NCBI GenBank assembly: GCA_027482185.1 | Contig: JAIXWF010000015.1 | Span: 434,001-498,000 of the forward strand | DNA from: Opitutaceae bacterium | Lineage (GTDB): Bacteria > Verrucomicrobiota > Verrucomicrobiia > Opitutales > Opitutaceae | DNA length: 64,000 bases | Reading direction: 5' to 3' | Shown: in pieces, positions 24,098 to 32,558 of the stretch | Position numbering within the stretch: position 1 is the stretch's first letter | How the letters are laid out: the number at the start of each line of letters is the position of its first letter | Position numbers and translations under genes: made by a program | Notes under the pieces: generated by a model | Databases searched by the model: none | The model's input: only the letters and a program-made list of their open reading frames with translations | Told to the model about the DNA's origin: nothing

Positions 24098-25090
24098 ATG
24101 CTGATCCGCGTCCCGAAGTCCTGGGAACTCCCCGAGTCCGCCGCCACGCCCGAGAGCGCCTACCTGCTCCGGCCCAAGCCCGTCGTCCCGCGCCGCGATT
24201 TCCTCAAGACGATCGGCACCGGCGCCGCCGGCCTTGCCGCGGCCTCGTTGCTGCCTTCGTCCCTCCGCGGCGCGACCGCCGGTTTCCCGACCAAGGTCAA
24301 CCCGGCCCACCGCGATCCCGCGCTCAAGCCGACATCGTACGAGCTCATCACCAGCTACAACAACTTCTACGAATTCGGCACCGACAAGGCCGACCCCAAG
24401 CCGAATTCCCAAGGTTGGAAAACGGAACCGTGGACCGTCGAGATCGGCGGCCTGATCAACAACCCCGTCAAAATCGACGCCAACGACCTCGTCATGAAGA
24501 TGGGCGGCGTCGAACAGCGCGTGTACCGTTTCCGCTGCGTCGAAGCCTGGTCGATGGTGATTCCCTGGGACGGATTCCCGCTGTCCAAGCTGATCGCGTT
24601 CGCCGATCCGAAACCGGAGGCGAAGTTCATCACGTTCACCACCTTCAACGATCCGAAAAACGTCCCCGGCCAGCGCCGCCCCGCGCTCGACTGGCCCTAC
24701 TTCGAAGGCCTGCGCCTCGACGAGGCCAACCACGATCTCTCCTTCATCGCCACCGGCATCTACGGCAAACCGATCCCCAACCAGAACGGCGCCCCGCTCC
24801 GCCTCGTCGTGCCGTGGAAGTACGGTTTCAAGTACGGGAAATCGATCGTGAAGATCGACTTCGTCGCCAAGCAGCCCCGCAACACGTGGCAGGTCATGGC
24901 GGCCAACGAATACGGCTTCTACGCCAACGTGAATCCCACCGTCGACCACCCGCGCTGGTCCCAGGCCAGCGAGCGCGTGATCGGCGAGGGCGGCGCCTTC
25001 GGCCGCCGGCAACGCACCCTCATGTTCAACGGCTACGAGAAGGAAGTCGCCGCCCTCTACAAGGGCATGGACCTCGCGAAATTCTACTGA
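24098..25090 (+). CDS. msrP: MsrP (YedY), periplasmic methionine-sulfoxide reductase catalytic subunit
   Basis: 330 residues. Tat signal RRDFLKTIGTGAAG (Arg32-Arg33), exported folded with molybdenum cofactor. The Mo-binding cysteine is Cys147 in YRFRCVEAWSMVIPW. Conserved GLRLDEANHDLSFIATGIYG and WKYGFKYGKSIVKI follow. It reduces oxidised methionines in periplasmic proteins with electrons from MsrQ. msrQ is the next gene on the same strand, the standard arrangement. Length matches E. coli MsrP (334). Confidence 0.96.
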   Translation: MLIRVPKSWELPESAATPESAYLLRPKPVVPRRDFLKTIGTGAAGLAAASLLPSSLRGATAGFPTKVNPAHRDPALKPTSYELITSYNNFYEFGTDKADPKPNSQGWKTEPWTVEIGGLINNPVKIDANDLVMKMGGVEQRVYRFRCVEAWSMVIPWDGFPLSKLIAFADPKPEAKFITFTTFNDPKNVPGQRRPALDWPYFEGLRLDEANHDLSFIATGIYGKPIPNQNGAPLRLVVPWKYGFKYGKSIVKIDFVAKQPRNTWQVMAANEYGFYANVNPTVDHPRWSQASERVIGEGGAFGRRQRTLMFNGYEKEVAALYKGMDLAKFY

Positions 25091-25178
25091 GCCGCGGCCG
25101 CGTTGCCCGGACGGCACCGCCGTATCCGGATTTCGTTTACCGACGCGCGCCTTCGATTTGCCGATCCAACTTCCGCCC

Positions 25179-25790
25179 GTGCCCGCGAATCTGCTGCGTC
25201 GGAAATGGGTCGTCTGGGTGCTGCTCGTCGCGCCCGGGATCTGGGCCCTGTGGCCGCTCTTCCGCCCGAGCCCGAGCGACGCCGATCCGCTCAAGTCCGC
25301 GCTGCTCCACCTCGGGCTCGTCGCCGCGATCTTGCTCGCGGTCGTGCTCACGTTTTCGCCCCTGCGCGTGCTGTGGCCGAAATGGGATGTCGCCCAGGCA
25401 CTCAACCGCCACCGCCGGCTCGTCGGCGTCGCCGTCTTCGCCTACGCCCTGCTCCACGTCGTCGCCCACACGCTGCACGTCTACGACGGCGGCTTCGCGA
25501 CGCTGCTGAAAGAGCTGCAAAAACCTTTCCAGCTCACCGGCCTCGTCGCCTTCGCCATCCTCTTTGTGCTGACGGTCACGAGCCTCGACGCCGCGATCCG
25601 CCGCCTCGGCGGCAAGCGTTGGAAAAACCTGCACCGCTTCGTCTACCTCGCCGCCGCGCTCACGATCTACCATCAGGCCGCGGCGCGAAAAATCTTCCCG
25701 CTGCAGGTGGTGTGGATCTTCGGCCCCGTGCTCGTGCTTCAGGCCGCGCGCTGGTGGCGCGTCCGGAGAAACAAAACCGCGACCGCGTAG
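25179..25790 (+). CDS. msrQ: MsrQ (YedZ), heme-binding membrane subunit
   Basis: 203 residues if GTG 25179 is used; a TTG at 25158 would add seven residues. About six transmembrane helices of the ferric-reductase-like family, with heme-ligand histidines in LNRHRRLVGV, ALLHVVAHTLH, KNLHRFVYL and IYHQAAARK. It passes electrons from the cytoplasm or quinones to MsrP. It follows msrP by 88 bases and ends facing uxaC. Confidence 0.93.
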   Translation: MPANLLRRKWVVWVLLVAPGIWALWPLFRPSPSDADPLKSALLHLGLVAAILLAVVLTFSPLRVLWPKWDVAQALNRHRRLVGVAVFAYALLHVVAHTLHVYDGGFATLLKELQKPFQLTGLVAFAILFVLTVTSLDAAIRRLGGKRWKNLHRFVYLAAALTIYHQAAARKIFPLQVVWIFGPVLVLQAARWWRVRRNKTATA

Positions 25791-25802
25791 CCGGCCGGCC
25801 GC

Positions 25803-25862
25803 GTAGGGGCGCGCCTCGTGCACGCCCAGTCTCCGAAGGGCGCGCCCAAGGCGCGCCCCTAC
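25803..25862. terminator. Inverted repeat between convergent msrQ and uxaC (possible bidirectional terminator)
   Basis: GTAGGGGCGCGCC (25803-25815) is perfectly complementary to GGCGCGCCCCTAC (25850-25862), a 13-bp stem around a 34-base loop that itself contains GGGCGCGCCC. No long T run follows on either strand, so termination is a guess; it may be a dispersed palindromic element. Confidence 0.45.
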
Positions 25863-25886
25863 GAAACCCAGGCGGGCCGGCGCCGC

Positions 25887-27329
25887 TTACTTCTTCGCCG
25901 CGTACTGCGGCGCCAGCTCGAGGCCGAAGTAGTCGCGCGCGTTGGCGTAGCAGATGTTTTTCACCATGCCGCCGACGAGCTTGAGGTCGTTCGGGATTTC
26001 GCCGCGGGCCATGTCGCCGCCGAGCAGATTGCAGAGCGTGCGGCGGAAATACTCGTGCCGCGGGTAGCTCACGAAGCTGCGCGAATCGGTGATCATGCCG
26101 ACGAACCGCGAGAGCAGGCCGAGGTTGGAGAGCGCGTTCATCTGCCACTCCATGCCTTCCTTCTGGTCGAGGAACCACCAGCCGCTGCCGAACTGCACTT
26201 TGCCGGGGATCGAGCCGTCCTGGAAATTGCCGATCATCGTCCCGAGCACGTAATTGTCGTTCGGGTTGTTGTTGTAGAGGATCGTGCGCGGCAACTGGTC
26301 GGTCGAGTCGAGCGTGTTGAGGTAGCGCGAGAGCGCCGCGGCCTGCGGGAAATCGCCGATCGAGTCGAAGCCCGTGTCGGGCCCGAGCTTCGTAAGCAGG
26401 CGGACGTTGTTGTTCCGCAGCGCGCCGAGGTGGAGCTGTTTCACCCAGCCGCGGGCGGCGTCCCATTTCCCGAATTCCAACATCAGATAGGAACCGTAGC
26501 GGGCCGCTTCCTCGGGCGTGGCGGCGCGGCCGCCGCGGACGGCGTCGAACACCATCCGCGCCTGCGCGTGCGTGCAGGGTTCGGCCAACGCGCTCTCGAG
26601 GCCGTGGTCCGAGACGCGGCCGCCGGCGGCGTGGAAATCGTCGTGGCGCTTCTTCAACGCGGACAGCAGGTCGTCGAAGGTCTTGATCCCGGTCGCGAAA
26701 CCGGCGGCGCCGGCGAGCTTGTCGACCCAGGCGTTGAACGCCGCGGGGTTGCCCACGCCGAGGGCCTTGTCGGGCCGGAAAGTCGGATAAACGCGCGCCT
26801 TCAGTTTGCCCGGGTTGCGGCGGATCGCCTGGTGGTGCTCGAGGCTGTCGGCGGGGTCGTCGGTCGTGCAGACGACGGCGACGTTGGACTTGTTGATCAG
26901 CTCGTGGACGGGGAGCTTGGGCAGCTTGGCGTTGGCCTTTCTCCAGATGCGTTCGGCGGACTTGCCATCGAGCAATTCCGTGGTGCCGAAGTAGGCCTTC
27001 AGCTCGAGGTGCGTCCAGTGAAAGAGCGGGTTGCGCAGCGTGTGCGGCACGGTCTCGGCCCAGGCCTGGAATTTCTCGCGGGGCGTGGCGTCGCCGGTGC
27101 AGAAACGCTCCTTCACGCCGTTGGTCCGCATCGCGCGCCACTTGTAGTGGTCGCCGCCGAGCCAGAGCTCGGCGAGGTCGGCGAAGGTGTGGTTCTTCGC
27201 GATCAGGTCGGGCGGCAGGTGGCAGTGGTAATCGTAGATCGGCTCCGGCGCCGCGTAGCGGTGGTACAGCTCGCGGGCCTGTTTCGTGCCGAGGAGGAAG
27301 TCGTCGTGGAAGAGCGGACGGGAGGCCAT
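25887..27329 (-). CDS. uxaC: Glucuronate/galacturonate isomerase UxaC
   Basis: 480 residues, family length about 470. Key signatures: FLLGTKQARELYH, YDYHCHLPPDLIA (metal-binding HxH), VVCTTDDPADSLEHH, GWFLDQKEGMEWQMNALS and MITDSRSFVSYPRHEYFRR. It converts D-glucuronate to D-fructuronate and D-galacturonate to D-tagaturonate in the cytoplasm, the first step after uptake of pectin-derived uronates. Followed on the same strand by an epimerase of the same pathway in the same orientation (epimerase first, 70-base gap), so the two probably share a transcript. Confidence 0.97.
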   Translation of the reverse strand: MASRPLFHDDFLLGTKQARELYHRYAAPEPIYDYHCHLPPDLIAKNHTFADLAELWLGGDHYKWRAMRTNGVKERFCTGDATPREKFQAWAETVPHTLRNPLFHWTHLELKAYFGTTELLDGKSAERIWRKANAKLPKLPVHELINKSNVAVVCTTDDPADSLEHHQAIRRNPGKLKARVYPTFRPDKALGVGNPAAFNAWVDKLAGAAGFATGIKTFDDLLSALKKRHDDFHAAGGRVSDHGLESALAEPCTHAQARMVFDAVRGGRAATPEEAARYGSYLMLEFGKWDAARGWVKQLHLGALRNNNVRLLTKLGPDTGFDSIGDFPQAAALSRYLNTLDSTDQLPRTILYNNNPNDNYVLGTMIGNFQDGSIPGKVQFGSGWWFLDQKEGMEWQMNALSNLGLLSRFVGMITDSRSFVSYPRHEYFRRTLCNLLGGDMARGEIPNDLKLVGGMVKNICYANARDYFGLELAPQYAAKK

Positions 27330-27333
27330 GGGG

Positions 27334-27393
27334 TTGGAAAATCGGAAAGGCGGGAAATTGGAAAAACGGGAAACGCGAAACGGCGCGCGGCGC
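27334..27393. repeat. GGAAA-type degenerate repeat between the epimerase gene and uxaC
   Basis: Successive units TTGGAAAA, TCGGAAAG, GCGGGAAA, TTGGAAAA, ACGGGAAA and CGCGAAA occupy nearly all of the 70-base gap. The word is the complement of the CAATTTCC octamer found at 45971-46034. Confidence 0.6.
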
Positions 27394-27399
27394 GACGGT

Positions 27400-29244
27400 T
27401 TACTTGGAGATATCGTTGAGCATTTCGTCGAGCGAGGCGTACCGCTCGAGCAGCTTGCGCGCGGCGGCGCAGTGGGCCGCGGGGGCGAGGCCCGTGTTCT
27501 CGGCGAGGAAGACGATGTAGCTCGCGATGTTTTTCGCGAAGTTCAGGCGGCCTTCGTCGCTGATGCCGTAGAACCGCGCGCGCTGGCGGTAGCCCGCCGG
27601 CGTGTGGTCGCCGAGCGCCGCCTTGTCCGGCCGGCCGCCGGCGGCGAGCACATGCAGGAAATTGTATTCGAACCAGAACATGTGCTCCGGGCTCGGCGGC
27701 AGCGACTCCAGCGCCGCGCGCGTCACCGTCGGGTTGGCAAACACGTCCGTGCCGCGGCCCGTCTTCGCCAGCGCGTCGGTGATGAACACGCGCGCCATCT
27801 TCTGCTCGGTGGCGTCGGCGCTGTACGCGCCGGCCAAGGCCAGTTCCAACGTGAACGTGTACCAGTCGGACCAGAGCGCCTGGTCGCCGGCGTGCTTCGA
27901 GGCGAAGAGCGCGCGGCCCATTTCGTAGGTGTAACGGCCGCTCGTCTTGATCTCGAGGCGGCTGCCGGTGACCTCGCCCATGACGCGGTAGTTTTCCGCC
28001 GATTTGCCCGAGCCGGAATGGAAACCGATGCTCGCGCCGAATTGGCGGCACACGCCCCACTGTTTCTCGATCAGCGTCCGCAGCGCGGCGTTGTCCGGAT
28101 AGGGCATGTTCTTCTGGAAACCGAAGGCCGGCGCCACGAAGTGGATCTTCATCCCCAGCGCTTCGCAGAGCGCGAGCATGATGGCCGTCGTCTCCGGCGT
28201 CGTCAGGCCCGGCAATTCGTCGATCGACAATTCGCGCAGATAGGCGCGGCCGACCGCGGTCGTGAACTGCTTCGCGCGCGCGGCGGCGTACTTGTCGTCG
28301 CGCCGCTTCATCTTCTGCAACGAGGGCCAGACGTACGCGAGGAGCTTGGCGAACTCGGCTTCGTTCAGCGTCAGACCGACGGCCGCGACGCGGGCCTTCA
28401 CCGTGGCGACCAGCGCGGCGGGCACGTTGGCCGCGACCCAGCCCGCGGCGTCGTCCGGCACCTTGGTCTGCGCCAACTCGGGCGAGAGATCGAACGTGAT
28501 GTAGCTTGCCAGCACGCAACCCGCGACGAGCGCGTCCTCGCGGTGGTCGAATTTGCCGCCGATCGGCTGGTGGTCGGCATTGAAACTCCACGCGATGCCG
28601 CGGCGGTGGAAGCCGGTCTTCAGCTTCGCCAGCACGCAGCCGTGGCTCATGCCCTCGACGCTCTGGCCCTGGTGGCCCTCGGGCACGTTGGTGCCGATGA
28701 AGGGGAACGGGACGGTGTCGAGTTTGCCCGCGAGCATGACGTCGACGTCGTAAACCAATTCGCGCGGGATCGAGTTCTGGTTCGCCGTCACGCCGAGGCC
28801 GAGCGCGCTCATCGCCCAATCGACCGCCGGCCAATGCAAGGTTGTGAACCGCGCGCCGATGCCGAGGGTGCTGCGGCCGAGCTGCTCGGTTGCCGTCGCG
28901 AAAATCGTGCTCTGCGGATTGTGCTCCTGGACGAGATTCTTCAGGCGGAGCAGATTCTCGAACGTCGCGGGGAAGGCCGTCGTGCCGTCGGAGAGCTCGA
29001 CGCCGTCGTGCAACGCGTCCGTGCGCCCCTGCAGGCGCCAAGCGCAGTCGCCGTGCGTGTTCTCGATCAACGTCCACGCGCCCGCCTTCGTCTCGAACCG
29101 GCTCTTCGGGTAAACCTTCAGCAAAGTGCCGGCGCGCAATTCGTCGCGGAGGGCGGGCCAATCGAGGCAGAAATCCGGGCTGACGCAGGGATTGCTGGCG
29201 ATGCGGAGTTGGTGCTGGAGCAGGAAGCGGTTGATGGCGGACAT
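27400..29244 (-). CDS. Tagaturonate/fructuronate epimerase-like protein (UxaE family)
   Basis: 614 residues from ATG 29244. The C-terminal half has the family signature: IHFVAPAFGFQKNMPYPD, GVCRQFGASIGFHSGSGKSA and GSRLEIKTSGRYTYEMGRAL, which parallels the HSGSDK...LHVKTAG region of tagaturonate epimerases. A histidine/aspartate motif AWSFNADHQPIGGKFDHRED fits a metal site. It would interconvert tagaturonate and fructuronate, joining the galacturonate and glucuronate branches after UxaC. It is longer than the Thermotoga enzyme (about 480), so it belongs to a larger subgroup. Located just upstream of uxaC on the same strand. Confidence 0.72.
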   Translation of the reverse strand: MSAINRFLLQHQLRIASNPCVSPDFCLDWPALRDELRAGTLLKVYPKSRFETKAGAWTLIENTHGDCAWRLQGRTDALHDGVELSDGTTAFPATFENLLRLKNLVQEHNPQSTIFATATEQLGRSTLGIGARFTTLHWPAVDWAMSALGLGVTANQNSIPRELVYDVDVMLAGKLDTVPFPFIGTNVPEGHQGQSVEGMSHGCVLAKLKTGFHRRGIAWSFNADHQPIGGKFDHREDALVAGCVLASYITFDLSPELAQTKVPDDAAGWVAANVPAALVATVKARVAAVGLTLNEAEFAKLLAYVWPSLQKMKRRDDKYAAARAKQFTTAVGRAYLRELSIDELPGLTTPETTAIMLALCEALGMKIHFVAPAFGFQKNMPYPDNAALRTLIEKQWGVCRQFGASIGFHSGSGKSAENYRVMGEVTGSRLEIKTSGRYTYEMGRALFASKHAGDQALWSDWYTFTLELALAGAYSADATEQKMARVFITDALAKTGRGTDVFANPTVTRAALESLPPSPEHMFWFEYNFLHVLAAGGRPDKAALGDHTPAGYRQRARFYGISDEGRLNFAKNIASYIVFLAENTGLAPAAHCAAARKLLERYASLDEMLNDISK

Positions 29245-29415
29245 GGGCGCGGACGGGAAAAACGGACACGAGTCGCGCACAATCGCCGGCCGCTGACAAG
29301 GCTCGGGCGTGTCGCGCCGGGGAAATGACGTCGGACGGTTCTCCGGCCGACTGCGTCGCCGTTTTCAGGGTTGCGCGCGCCGCGCGCGCCGCCTTTGTCG
29401 GCGGTTTTTCTCCGC

Positions 29416-31794
29416 ATGTCCGCTGTCGCCGCCCCGGCCCCCGCCACTTCCCCGAATTCGCCGAACCCGGATCACGTCCTGCGTCTCGCGCAGGAACTGA
29501 ACGTCAAGGTGTTCCAGGTCGCCGCCACCGCGCAGCTCCTGGCCGAGGGCGCCACGGTGCCGTTCATCGCGCGCTACCGCAAAGAAGTGACCGGCGAACT
29601 CGACGAAGTTCAGATCACCTCGATCCGCGACCGCCTCGAACAGCTCCGCGCCATCGACGAGCGCCGCGCGGCCATCTTGGCCTCGTTGAAAGAACGCAAT
29701 CTCCTCAACCCCGCCCTCGAAAAAGCGATCCTCGCCGCCGATTCCCTCACCGTCCTCGAGGACCTTTACCTGCCGTTCCGCCCGAAGAAACGCACCCGCG
29801 CCACCATCGCCAAAGAGAAGGGTCTTGAGCCGCTCGCCGACCTGCTTTTCGCCCAGGACCCGGCGACCGATGCCGCCGCGGCCGCCGCCGCGTATGTGGG
29901 CAAGGAATACGTCGCCGACGACGGCAAGAACGTGAAATCGCAGATTGCCTCCGGCGAAGAAGCCCTCGCCGGCGCCCGCGACATCATCGCCGAGCGCGTG
30001 AGCGACGACAAAGACGCGCGCGCCAAGCTTCGTGCCGTTTTCCAGAAGGATGCCGTCGTTTCCGCCAAGGTCATGCCCGGCAAGGAAAACGATCCCGAGG
30101 CCGCGAAGTTCAAAGACTACTTCGAGTGGAGCGAGCCGCTCGCCAAGGCGCCTTCCCACCGCGTGCTCGCGATGCGCCGCGGCGAAAAGGAAATGTTCCT
30201 GATGATGCGCGTGCAGCTGCCCGACGAAGGCACCGCCTTCGCCACCGTGCAGTCGCTCTTCGTGAAAGCGAAGTGCCCCGCCGCCGACCAGGTGTCCCTC
30301 GCCGTCCAGGACGCCTGCAAACGCCTGCTCGCGCCCGCCATGGAAACCGAGATGCGGCTCGAGTCGAAGAAGCGCGCCGACGAGGCCGCGATCAAGGTCT
30401 TCGCCGACAACGCCCGCGAACTTCTCCTCGCCGCCCCGCTCGGCCAGCGCGCCGTCATGGCCATCGACCCCGGCTTCCGCACCGGTTGCAAAACCGTCCT
30501 CCTCGATCGCCAGGGCAAACTGCTCCACAACGACGTCATCTTCCCCGATCGCCACGCCGAGGAAGCGAAGGAAAAACTGCTCGGCTTCGTGAACTTCTTC
30601 AAAGTCGAGGCCGTCGCCATCGGCAACGGCACCGCCGGCCGCGAGACCGAGGCCTTCGTCCGCGCCCTCGGCCTGCCCGCCACGATTCCGATCGTCATGG
30701 TCAACGAATCCGGCGCCTCGATCTACTCCGCCAGCGAGGTCGCCCGCGAAGAGTTTCCCGACCACGATCTCACCGTCCGCGGCGCCGTCTCCATCGGCCG
30801 CCGGCTCATGGACCCGCTCGCCGAGCTCGTGAAACTGGATCCGAAATCCATCGGCGTCGGCCAATACCAGCACGACGTCGACCAGAACGCGCTCAAGCGC
30901 TCCCTCGACGACGCCGTCGTCAGCACCGTCAACGGCGTCGGCGTCGAGCTCAACACCGCCTCGAAACAGCTCCTCAGCTACGTCTCCGGCCTCAACGCCG
31001 CCACCGCCGCCGCCATCGTCGCGCGCCGCAACGAGAAGGGCCCGTTCAAGACCCGCGCCGACCTCAAAGACGTGCCGCGCCTCGGGCCCAAGGCCTTCGA
31101 GCAGGCGGCCGGCTTCCTGCGCATCCGCGACAGCGCGCACCCGCTCGACGCCAGCGCCGTCCATCCCGAACGCTACGCCCTCGTCGAGAAAATGGCCGCC
31201 GACCTCGGCGCCACCGTCGCCGACCTGATGCGCGACGGGAAACTGCGCGCGAAGATCAAACTCGAGCAGTACGTCACCGCCGACGTCGGTCTGCCCACGC
31301 TCACCGACATTATGGCCGAGCTCGCGAAGCCCGGCCGCGATCCGCGCCAGAAGTTCGAGGCCTTCAGTTTCGCCGAGGGCGTCAACAAGCCCGAGGACCT
31401 CAAGCCCGGCATGAAACTGCCCGGCATCGTGACCAACGTCACCGCCTTCGGCGCCTTCGTCGACATCGGCGTCCACCAGGACGGCCTCGTCCACGTCAGC
31501 CAACTCGCCGACAGCTTCGTGAAGGATCCGGCTTCGGTCGTGAAGCCGTCGCAGCGCGTGATGGTGACGGTCACCGAGATCGACCTCGCCCGCCAGCGCA
31601 TCGCCCTCTCGATGCGCAGCAACCCGCAGCTCGGGCCCAAGACCGCGCCCGGCGCCGGCGGCCCGCGCACCGGCCCGGGCCAACGCCCCGGCGGTCCCGG
31701 GGCGGGTCCGCGGCCCGGCGCCCCCGCCGCGCCGCGCCCGCCGCAAACGCTGACCAACGACTGGTTCAGCGCCGCGCTCAACAAGCGCAAGTGA
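29416..31794 (+). CDS. tex: Tex, RNA-binding transcriptional accessory protein
   Basis: 792 residues from ATG 29416. Domain order is standard: N-terminal helical Tex domain (GATVPFIARYRKEVTGELDE), YqgF/RNase-H-like core (MAIDPGFRTGCKTVLLDRQG), helix-hairpin-helix repeats (SKQLLSYVSGLNAATAAAIV) and a C-terminal S1 domain (LPGIVTNVTAFGAFVDIGVH). A Gly/Pro/Arg-rich linker of about 45 residues follows the S1 domain before a conserved-looking NDWFSAALNKRK tail. Tex binds RNA and the transcription elongation complex. Upstream of hpf on the same strand with two hairpins between. Confidence 0.97.
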   Translation: MSAVAAPAPATSPNSPNPDHVLRLAQELNVKVFQVAATAQLLAEGATVPFIARYRKEVTGELDEVQITSIRDRLEQLRAIDERRAAILASLKERNLLNPALEKAILAADSLTVLEDLYLPFRPKKRTRATIAKEKGLEPLADLLFAQDPATDAAAAAAAYVGKEYVADDGKNVKSQIASGEEALAGARDIIAERVSDDKDARAKLRAVFQKDAVVSAKVMPGKENDPEAAKFKDYFEWSEPLAKAPSHRVLAMRRGEKEMFLMMRVQLPDEGTAFATVQSLFVKAKCPAADQVSLAVQDACKRLLAPAMETEMRLESKKRADEAAIKVFADNARELLLAAPLGQRAVMAIDPGFRTGCKTVLLDRQGKLLHNDVIFPDRHAEEAKEKLLGFVNFFKVEAVAIGNGTAGRETEAFVRALGLPATIPIVMVNESGASIYSASEVAREEFPDHDLTVRGAVSIGRRLMDPLAELVKLDPKSIGVGQYQHDVDQNALKRSLDDAVVSTVNGVGVELNTASKQLLSYVSGLNAATAAAIVARRNEKGPFKTRADLKDVPRLGPKAFEQAAGFLRIRDSAHPLDASAVHPERYALVEKMAADLGATVADLMRDGKLRAKIKLEQYVTADVGLPTLTDIMAELAKPGRDPRQKFEAFSFAEGVNKPEDLKPGMKLPGIVTNVTAFGAFVDIGVHQDGLVHVSQLADSFVKDPASVVKPSQRVMVTVTEIDLARQRIALSMRSNPQLGPKTAPGAGGPRTGPGQRPGGPGAGPRPGAPAAPRPPQTLTNDWFSAALNKRK

Positions 31795-31855
31795 ACCGCG
31801 CCCGCGCGCGGCCCGTGGGGCCGCCGCGGATACGCCGTTTCCGCAACGCAAAATC

Positions 31856-31905
31856 CGCGCGACTTCCCGCAAGTCGCGCGCTGGAATCCCCCTTGGCGAT
31901 TCCAG
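31856..31905. other. Twin perfect hairpins between tex and hpf
   Basis: Stem 1: CGCGCGACTT (31856-31865) with AAGTCGCGCG (31871-31880), loop CCCGC. Stem 2 starts at the next base: CTGGAATC (31881-31888) with GATTCCAG (31898-31905). No T tract follows, so this is not a clear terminator; it could be an RNA processing or leader structure 38 bases before hpf. Confidence 0.55.
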
Positions 31906-31942
31906 CGAACCGGCGCACGCTGGCGGTGTTCCAAACCCCCGC

Positions 31943-32338
31943 ATGAAAAATCCGAACCCGGTTCCCGAAAACACCGCCGACAAACTCATCGTCCGCGGCG
32001 TCCACCTCGCCCTCACCCCCGCGCTCCGCGACTACGTCGCCGACAAGACCGCGCGGCTGCTGAACCGCAGCGAAGAAATCGTCCGCCTCCGCATCGACCT
32101 CGAATCCGACAAGACCCGCGACGTCGCCGCCCGCTTCACCGCCCACGGCCGCATCGAGCTCAGCGGCCCCGACCTGCAGGCCACCGCGGAGACCGAGGAC
32201 GCCTACAAGTCCGTCGATCTCCTCGTCGACAAACTCGACGAACTCCTCCGCCGCCGGCACAGCCTGCGCAAAGACCGCCGCAACCACCCGCACGCCGTCG
32301 AACTCGACGCCGATCTGCCGAAGGCCGGCGGCCGCTGA
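31943..32338 (+). CDS. hpf: Ribosome hibernation promoting factor, short form (HPF/RaiA)
   Basis: 131 residues. It matches the HPF N-terminal domain: LIVRGVHLALTPALRDYVAD, RLRIDLESDKTRDVAARFTA, ELSGPDLQATAETEDAYKSV and DLLVDKLDELLRRRHSLRKD. It has only a short C-terminal tail, so it is the short rather than the long dimerising form. It binds the 30S decoding region in stationary phase and stops translation. The gene ends in a strong UUCG-loop terminator. Confidence 0.92.
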   Translation: MKNPNPVPENTADKLIVRGVHLALTPALRDYVADKTARLLNRSEEIVRLRIDLESDKTRDVAARFTAHGRIELSGPDLQATAETEDAYKSVDLLVDKLDELLRRRHSLRKDRRNHPHAVELDADLPKAGGR

Positions 32339-32359
32339 GCCGGCGCGCCGCGCCGGCGG

Positions 32360-32528
32360 TTGAAAGTCCTAGGTTGAAAGTTGAAAGACCGCCGACCGAT
32401 CGATTCCCGAATTTCAAACCCCTGACGACGCCCGCGGTTCGCCGCGGGCGTTTTTCGTTCTCCAAATCACCAACCCGGCGCCGCCGGCCGCTATCTCCGG
32501 CTTTCAACTTTCAACCTTCAACTTAAAC
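32360..32528. repeat. Heptamer inverted arms flanking the hpf terminator
   Basis: Left arm 32360-32387 (TTGAAAG TCCTAGG TTGAAAG TTGAAAG) and right arm 32501-32528 (CTTTCAA CTTTCAA CCTTCAA) are complementary. The left arm runs into ACCGCCGACCGATCGATTC, which resembles the GATCGATC core of other copies. Confidence 0.75.
32428..32455 (+). terminator. Intrinsic terminator after hpf
   Basis: Stem ACGCCCGCGG / CCGCGGGCGT with a TTCG tetraloop, followed by TTTTTCGTT. It is a strong rho-independent signal on the plus strand, 90 bases after the hpf stop. Confidence 0.92.
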
Positions 32529-32558
32529 CTCCGCCGAACCCGGCGCCCAGCGCCGCGC

